Assembly (NCBI GenBank): GCA_902622475.1
Contig: CACNPW010000002.1
Span: 8,001-62,988 of the forward strand
Length of the DNA stretch: 54,988 bases
Source: an uncultured Alphaproteobacteria bacterium
GTDB lineage: Bacteria > Pseudomonadota > Alphaproteobacteria > HIMB59 > GCA-002718135
Direction of reading: 5' to 3'
Every line of letters starts with the position of its first letter. Position 1 is the stretch's first letter. This document shows, piece by piece, positions 51,071 through 54,988 of this stretch. Position numbers and translations under genes: made by a program. The notes beneath the pieces are model-generated. The model worked only from the letters and a program-made list of their open reading frames with translations, ran no database searches and was not told the DNA's origin.

Positions 51071-51775
51071 TTAGCCTCCTAAGAAAGACTTTCGAACTTC
51101 TGGGTTATTTAAAAGCTCTTCTCCTGAGCCTTCATGACTATTTTTTCCATTTACTAAAACATATCCTCTATCCGCAATACTTAGTGCTTGTTTAGCATTT
51201 TGTTCAACCATAAGTATTCCAACACCAGTTTTACGAACTTCAATTATTCTAGAAAATAACTCATCCATAACGATTGGTGAAACACCAGCAGTTGGTTCAT
51301 CCAACATTAATATATTAGGACTAGTCATTAATGCTCTTCCAAATGCAACTTGTTGCCTCTGACCTCCTGATAATTCTCCGGCACTTTGATTTCTTTTCTC
51401 TTTAAGAATTGGAAAAAGATCATAAATATCATTTATCGTATGAATAATATCATCATCTCTTAAAAAACCCCCCATTTCTAAGTTTTCTTCTACTGTCATA
51501 CCTGTAAAAACATTGTTTGTTTGAGGAACAAATGCCAATCCCAGGTTAATTCTATTTTGAGGTAACATTGAAGAAATTTCTTTTGTGGAATATTCTACGG
51601 ACCCGGATGTTAAACTTAGCATGCCAAGTAAAGCTTTCATTGCTGTTGATTTACCTGCTCCATTTGGACCAACTATAACAACAATTTCACCTTCATTTAC
51701 TTCTACATTGACATCTTTAATAATATCAACCCCTCCATATCCAGCAGTTAAGTTTTTACCTTTTAAATTATTCAT
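51071..51775 (-). CDS. livF: Branched-chain amino-acid ABC ATPase LivF
   Basis: A 234-residue ATPase. Walker A is GPNGAGKST (36-44), the signature LSGGQRQQVAFGRAL and Walker B ILMLDEPTAGVSP, with a LivF-type VPQTNNVFTGMTVEENLEMGG Q-loop region. It drives LivHM together with LivG. It lies directly next to livH, and 6 bases after livG. Confidence 0.95.
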   Translation of the reverse strand: MNNLKGKNLTAGYGGVDIIKDVNVEVNEGEIVVIVGPNGAGKSTAMKALLGMLSLTSGSVEYSTKEISSMLPQNRINLGLAFVPQTNNVFTGMTVEENLEMGGFLRDDDIIHTINDIYDLFPILKEKRNQSAGELSGGQRQQVAFGRALMTSPNILMLDEPTAGVSPIVMDELFSRIIEVRKTGVGILMVEQNAKQALSIADRGYVLVNGKNSHEGSGEELLNNPEVRKSFLGG

Positions 51776-51781
51776 AAAATT

Positions 51782-52549
51782 TTATTTTTTATTAATACCT
51801 TTACCTAAATATGCTTCTATAACTATGTCATTATTTTTAACTTCTTCAAAATTTCCTTTAAATAAAACTGAGCCTTCAGCCATGACTATTACAGGGTCAC
51901 AAATTTTTTGGATAAGATCCATATCATGCTCAATAACAAAAAAAGTATAATTTTTTTCTTTATTCAATCGTAAAATAGCATCTGTAATTTCATTAAGAAG
52001 TGTACGATTAACACCAGCTCCTACTTCATCAAGTAAAACTATTTTTGGATCAACCATCATAGTTCTCCCTAATTCAAGTAATTTTTTTTGACCGCCAGAT
52101 AAATTACCTGCTAATTCTTGAGTTAAGTGAGTTAGATTTAAAAAATTAATTACCTCAATTGCTTTAGCTCTTATTTCTTCTTCTTGCTTTTTTACTTTTG
52201 CATTACTTAAAAGAGCGTATGATAATTTTTCACCAAATTGATTTGATGGCACCATCATTAAATTTTCAAGAACAGTTAAGGTTGAAAACTCATGGGCAAT
52301 TTGAAATGTTCTTAGAACTCCCTTTGCAAACAATTCATGAGGTTTTAAAAAAGAAATATCTTCATTATTAAGAATTATATTTCCCGCATCTGGATCATAT
52401 AATCCCGCAATAGTATTAAATAATGTAGTTTTTCCTGCTCCATTTGGACCTATTAAACCTGTAATTGAACCCATTTCAACTTTCATTGATGCGTTATGGA
52501 CTGCTTTTAAACCTCCAAAAAATTTATTAACATTATTAATTTCTAGCAT
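51782..52549 (-). CDS. livG: Branched-chain amino-acid ABC ATPase LivG
   Basis: A 255-residue ATPase. Walker A is GPNGAGKTT (34-42), the signature LSGGQKKLLELGRTM, and Walker B IVLLDEVGAGVNR, where the usual DEP is DEV. The LivG-specific RTFQIAHEFSTLTVLENLM block is present. It starts 14 bases inside the end of rodA, so it is probably translationally coupled to the cell-elongation genes. Confidence 0.94.
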   Translation of the reverse strand: MLEINNVNKFFGGLKAVHNASMKVEMGSITGLIGPNGAGKTTLFNTIAGLYDPDAGNIILNNEDISFLKPHELFAKGVLRTFQIAHEFSTLTVLENLMMVPSNQFGEKLSYALLSNAKVKKQEEEIRAKAIEVINFLNLTHLTQELAGNLSGGQKKLLELGRTMMVDPKIVLLDEVGAGVNRTLLNEITDAILRLNKEKNYTFFVIEHDMDLIQKICDPVIVMAEGSVLFKGNFEEVKNNDIVIEAYLGKGINKK

Positions 52550-53639
52550 TATGTAATTTCTTTAAATTTCCGTTCAATTCTGCATTGAGAACTAGTCCTA
52601 GAGATATAATTATAGCAAGCATTGCTGATCCCCCATAAGAAACTAAAGGTAATGGAATTCCAACAACAGGCATTAATCCAGATACCATAGATATGTTCAT
52701 TATCACATATATAAATAAATTACTGCCAACTCCTATAGAAAGAATCCTACCAAATATATGATTTGATTTAATGCTTATATAAAAACAAACTGATATTAAT
52801 AAAAGAAATAGTAAAATTATGAACATAGTACCAATAAAACCAAATTCTTCTCCAATTAACGTAAATATAAAATCAGTTTGTTTTTCAGGTAGATATTGTA
52901 GATAAGATTGAGAGCCTTCCAAAAATCCTTTGCCAGTTAAACCACCGGATCCTAAAGCAATTTTTGATTGTATAAGTTGATATCCTCTTCCAAGAGCATC
53001 TGCTTCAGGATTTAAAAAAGAGAAAATTCTATCTTTTTGATATGGTTGTAAGTAATTTAAGGACAATGGAATTGATAAAATAAGAACAAAAAACCCTAAT
53101 ACAAACTTCCAAATTCTTATTCCACTTGCAAATAGAATGAGAATCCCAAGCATTGCTATACTTAAAGCAGTTCCAAGATCTGGTTGTATAACGACTAAAG
53201 TAAAAGGTAAAAATAAAATTAATATTGGAAAAAATAAATTTTTTATTCGCTTAATTTCATCAAATTTTAAATCATGATAAAATCTTGCTAGCGATAGTAT
53301 TATAGTTATTTTTATTAATTCTGATGGCTGGATACTAAAACCAAATAGATTTATCCATCTAGTTGCACCCTTCCCAAAAACACCAATTAATTCAACAGAG
53401 AGCAAGAGTAAAAAAGATAAAATAAAAAAGATATACGCAAATTGATAAATATACTTGATATTTAATAAGGCTAGAATAACTGCTAAAAAAATAAAAAAAA
53501 CTAATCTAATTAAATGTCTTGATGCCCAAGGACTATATGATCCTCCTGCAGCAGAATATAAACCTGCTGCTCCAATAAATGAAATTAATATTATTAAAAA
53601 AATCAATAAATAATTTAAGTTTTGAATTTTATTTAACAT
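52536..53639 (-). CDS. rodA: Rod-shape SEDS glycosyltransferase RodA
   Basis: A 367-residue SEDS-family membrane protein with about ten helices that polymerises peptidoglycan for cell elongation. Motifs are GATRWINLFGFSIQPSELIKI, VVIQPDLGTALS, the periplasmic loop GSGGLTGKGFLEGSQSYLQYLPEKQTDFIFTLIGEEFGFIG and MVSGLMPVVGIPLPLVSYGGSAML, including the WINL Asp-adjacent region and the catalytic Asp in QTDFIF. It works with PBP2 (mrdA), whose stop overlaps its ATG by one base (TAATG). Confidence 0.95.
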   Translation of the reverse strand: MLNKIQNLNYLLIFLIILISFIGAAGLYSAAGGSYSPWASRHLIRLVFFIFLAVILALLNIKYIYQFAYIFFILSFLLLLSVELIGVFGKGATRWINLFGFSIQPSELIKITIILSLARFYHDLKFDEIKRIKNLFFPILILFLPFTLVVIQPDLGTALSIAMLGILILFASGIRIWKFVLGFFVLILSIPLSLNYLQPYQKDRIFSFLNPEADALGRGYQLIQSKIALGSGGLTGKGFLEGSQSYLQYLPEKQTDFIFTLIGEEFGFIGTMFIILLFLLLISVCFYISIKSNHIFGRILSIGVGSNLFIYVIMNISMVSGLMPVVGIPLPLVSYGGSAMLAIIISLGLVLNAELNGNLKKLHNARN

Positions 53640-54988
53640 TAAGTTTCTAATTTTTTTGTAAATTGAAAAATTTCTTTTGCTATAGGCGCAGCAGTTGATG
53701 CGCCTGACCCTCCATGTTCAATAACAACCGAAACAGCATATCTAGGTTTTTCAACCGGCATATATCCAACAAATAAAGCGTGATCTCTTTTTTTCCATTC
53801 TATTTCTTTTTTCCTAAAATCTTCACTTTCTCTTTCAGCTACAGTTATTCTTCTAACTTGTGAAGTTCCAGTCTTGCCTGCAAAAGGAGCAGTTTCAGAT
53901 CTTGAATTATAGGCTGTACCTTTATTGTCATTAACTACTTTAAACATCGAACTTTTAATAATTTTAATTGCATTTTGGTATTGTTCTAATTTTTCAAATT
54001 CATATTCATTATTTTGTTTGATGATATTTGGTTTTACATTTCTTCCATTAGAAGCGATAATAGAGGTCATGACAGCAAGTTGTAGTGGATTAGTTAGGAC
54101 AAAACCCTGTCCAATTGCTGAGATTAAAGTCTCTCCAGGATACCAACTTTCATCATATTTTTCCTTTTTCCAATCACGTGAAGGAATGATTCCCTTTTTT
54201 TGATTGGGCAACGGCACATCATAAATTTTTCCCAAACCAAAATCTTTAGCAACTTTTGCAATTTTATCTATGCCTATCTTTTTCGAGATTTCATAGAAAA
54301 AAACATCACATGATTCTTTAATTGAATCACTTATATTCATTAATCCGTGACCATTATTTTTCCAACAATGATAAAGTCTATCACCTAAACCAATTTTTCC
54401 ACTACAAAAATGTTTTGTATTAGTATCTATTACCCCGTGCACTATTCCAGCAATTGCAACAATCATTTTAAAAGTTGATCCTGGGGCATACAAACCCTGA
54501 ATACATCTATAAGTAAGTGGTGAGAGTTCATTCTCTAAAATTGAATCCCAATATTCTTTATTTGGTTTTTGTATAATTTTATTAGGATTATAAGATGGGG
54601 TAGAAACCATACATAAGATGTTTCCATTTTTAATATCCATAAGTACCGCTGATCCTGCCTTATGTTCTTTTAGTAAATTCAAAGCATATTGTTGAATTCT
54701 TAGATCGATAGTGATCTGAATATCATTCCCTTTTTGACTATCTTGCCTTGATATTTCACGGATTACTCTTCCATAAGAATTCACTTCAATCTCTCTTTGT
54801 CCTGATTTACCAATTAGATTAGGATTAAAACTTTTTTCAATACCATCTTTCCCTATTTCTAAATTAGGCATATTTGCAATAAAGGGTAATTCTACTTCTT
54901 CTCGATTAGGTTTATTTGTATAACCAATTAAATGTGAAACAGTATTTTTATGGTGGTAAATTCTCATATAATCTTGAGAAATAAATAT
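53639..54988 (-). CDS. mrdA: Penicillin-binding protein 2, N-terminal part cut by the window edge (partial)
   Basis: The C-terminal ~449 codons of PBP2, the class B transpeptidase of the elongasome. The frame stays open past the ATG at 54967 to the window end, so that ATG is internal and the membrane anchor is outside. Counting from it, S164-x-x-K167 (APGSTFKMI) is the active site, followed by the SCD-like ESCDVFF region and the KTG box in FAGKTGTSQ. GIEKSFNPNLIG and QREIEVNSYGR mark the PBP2 pedestal domain. RodA follows with a one-base overlap, the standard pair. Confidence 0.93.
   Translation of the reverse strand: MFISQDYMRIYHHKNTVSHLIGYTNKPNREEVELPFIANMPNLEIGKDGIEKSFNPNLIGKSGQREIEVNSYGRVIREISRQDSQKGNDIQITIDLRIQQYALNLLKEHKAGSAVLMDIKNGNILCMVSTPSYNPNKIIQKPNKEYWDSILENELSPLTYRCIQGLYAPGSTFKMIVAIAGIVHGVIDTNTKHFCSGKIGLGDRLYHCWKNNGHGLMNISDSIKESCDVFFYEISKKIGIDKIAKVAKDFGLGKIYDVPLPNQKKGIIPSRDWKKEKYDESWYPGETLISAIGQGFVLTNPLQLAVMTSIIASNGRNVKPNIIKQNNEYEFEKLEQYQNAIKIIKSSMFKVVNDNKGTAYNSRSETAPFAGKTGTSQVRRITVAERESEDFRKKEIEWKKRDHALFVGYMPVEKPRYAVSVVIEHGGSGASTAAPIAKEIFQFTKKLET

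Overview
The window looks like part of the chromosome of a streamlined, very AT-rich marine alphaproteobacterium, of the SAR11/Pelagibacterales or HIMB59/AEGEAN-169 kind; the exact clade is inference. Pointers to Alphaproteobacteria are an NDUFA12-type complex I accessory subunit, a DUF2155 protein, a long two-domain dCTP deaminase, an SbmA/BacA-like transporter, an RNase E with an acidic insert in its S1 domain, and the mrcA-prfB pair. Genes are packed with spacings of a few bases or overlaps. No stretch longer than about 180 bases lacks a gene. I see no rRNA, insertion sequence, prophage or CRISPR array.

Layout. 1-4596: end of a surface-polysaccharide region (sugar epimerase end, GT2 glycosyltransferase, C-methyltransferase, DUF6056 membrane protein, unknown protein), extremely AT-rich, stopping at the 3' end of an initiator tRNA. 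4645-11280: leftward run of sufBCDS-sufT-sufA, elongator tRNA-Met, a zinc alcohol dehydrogenase and tRNA-fMet. 11360-17862: mnmA, an alpha/beta hydrolase, tyrS, prfB (with a programmed +1 frameshift) and mrcA. 17969-25078: rightward rne, M48 peptidase, dcd, aroQ, accB, accC, aat. 25033-27712: leftward DUF2155, NDUFA12, pyrC and a GT9 glycosyltransferase. 27758-32164: ygfZ, an MFS transporter, single-chain glycyl-tRNA synthetase, a 53-residue membrane protein and an S49 peptidase. 32294-37170: ispB, DUF6165, a cupin, rpe, a LysR regulator, a 27-residue very basic protein, an SbmA-like transporter and fxsA.

37153-46284 is one tightly packed leftward cluster: gpsA, deoC, a two-domain (ALDH16-type) aldehyde dehydrogenase, fucU/rbsD-type mutarotase, ribokinase, a small membrane protein, exonuclease I, uppP and a DHDPS-family aldolase. 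It can be read as a deoxyribose/ribose salvage route: kinase, aldolase to acetaldehyde plus glyceraldehyde-3-phosphate, then acetaldehyde oxidation. 46435-54988 is the branched-chain amino-acid (Liv) uptake region. livK has its own promoter and a strong terminator and faces a long opposite operon in which mrdA and rodA (cell elongation) run directly into livG, livF, livH, livM and a cysteine-rich secreted trypsin-like peptidase.

The most notable items are an RF2 frameshift site with GUU as the slippery codon, an initiator tRNA whose first anticodon-stem G-C pair is A-U, a tRNA-Met wedged between sufA and a dehydrogenase with only 11 and 7 bases either side, the nearly leaderless 27-residue basic protein before the SbmA-like gene, and the deoxyribose-type operon containing exonuclease I.
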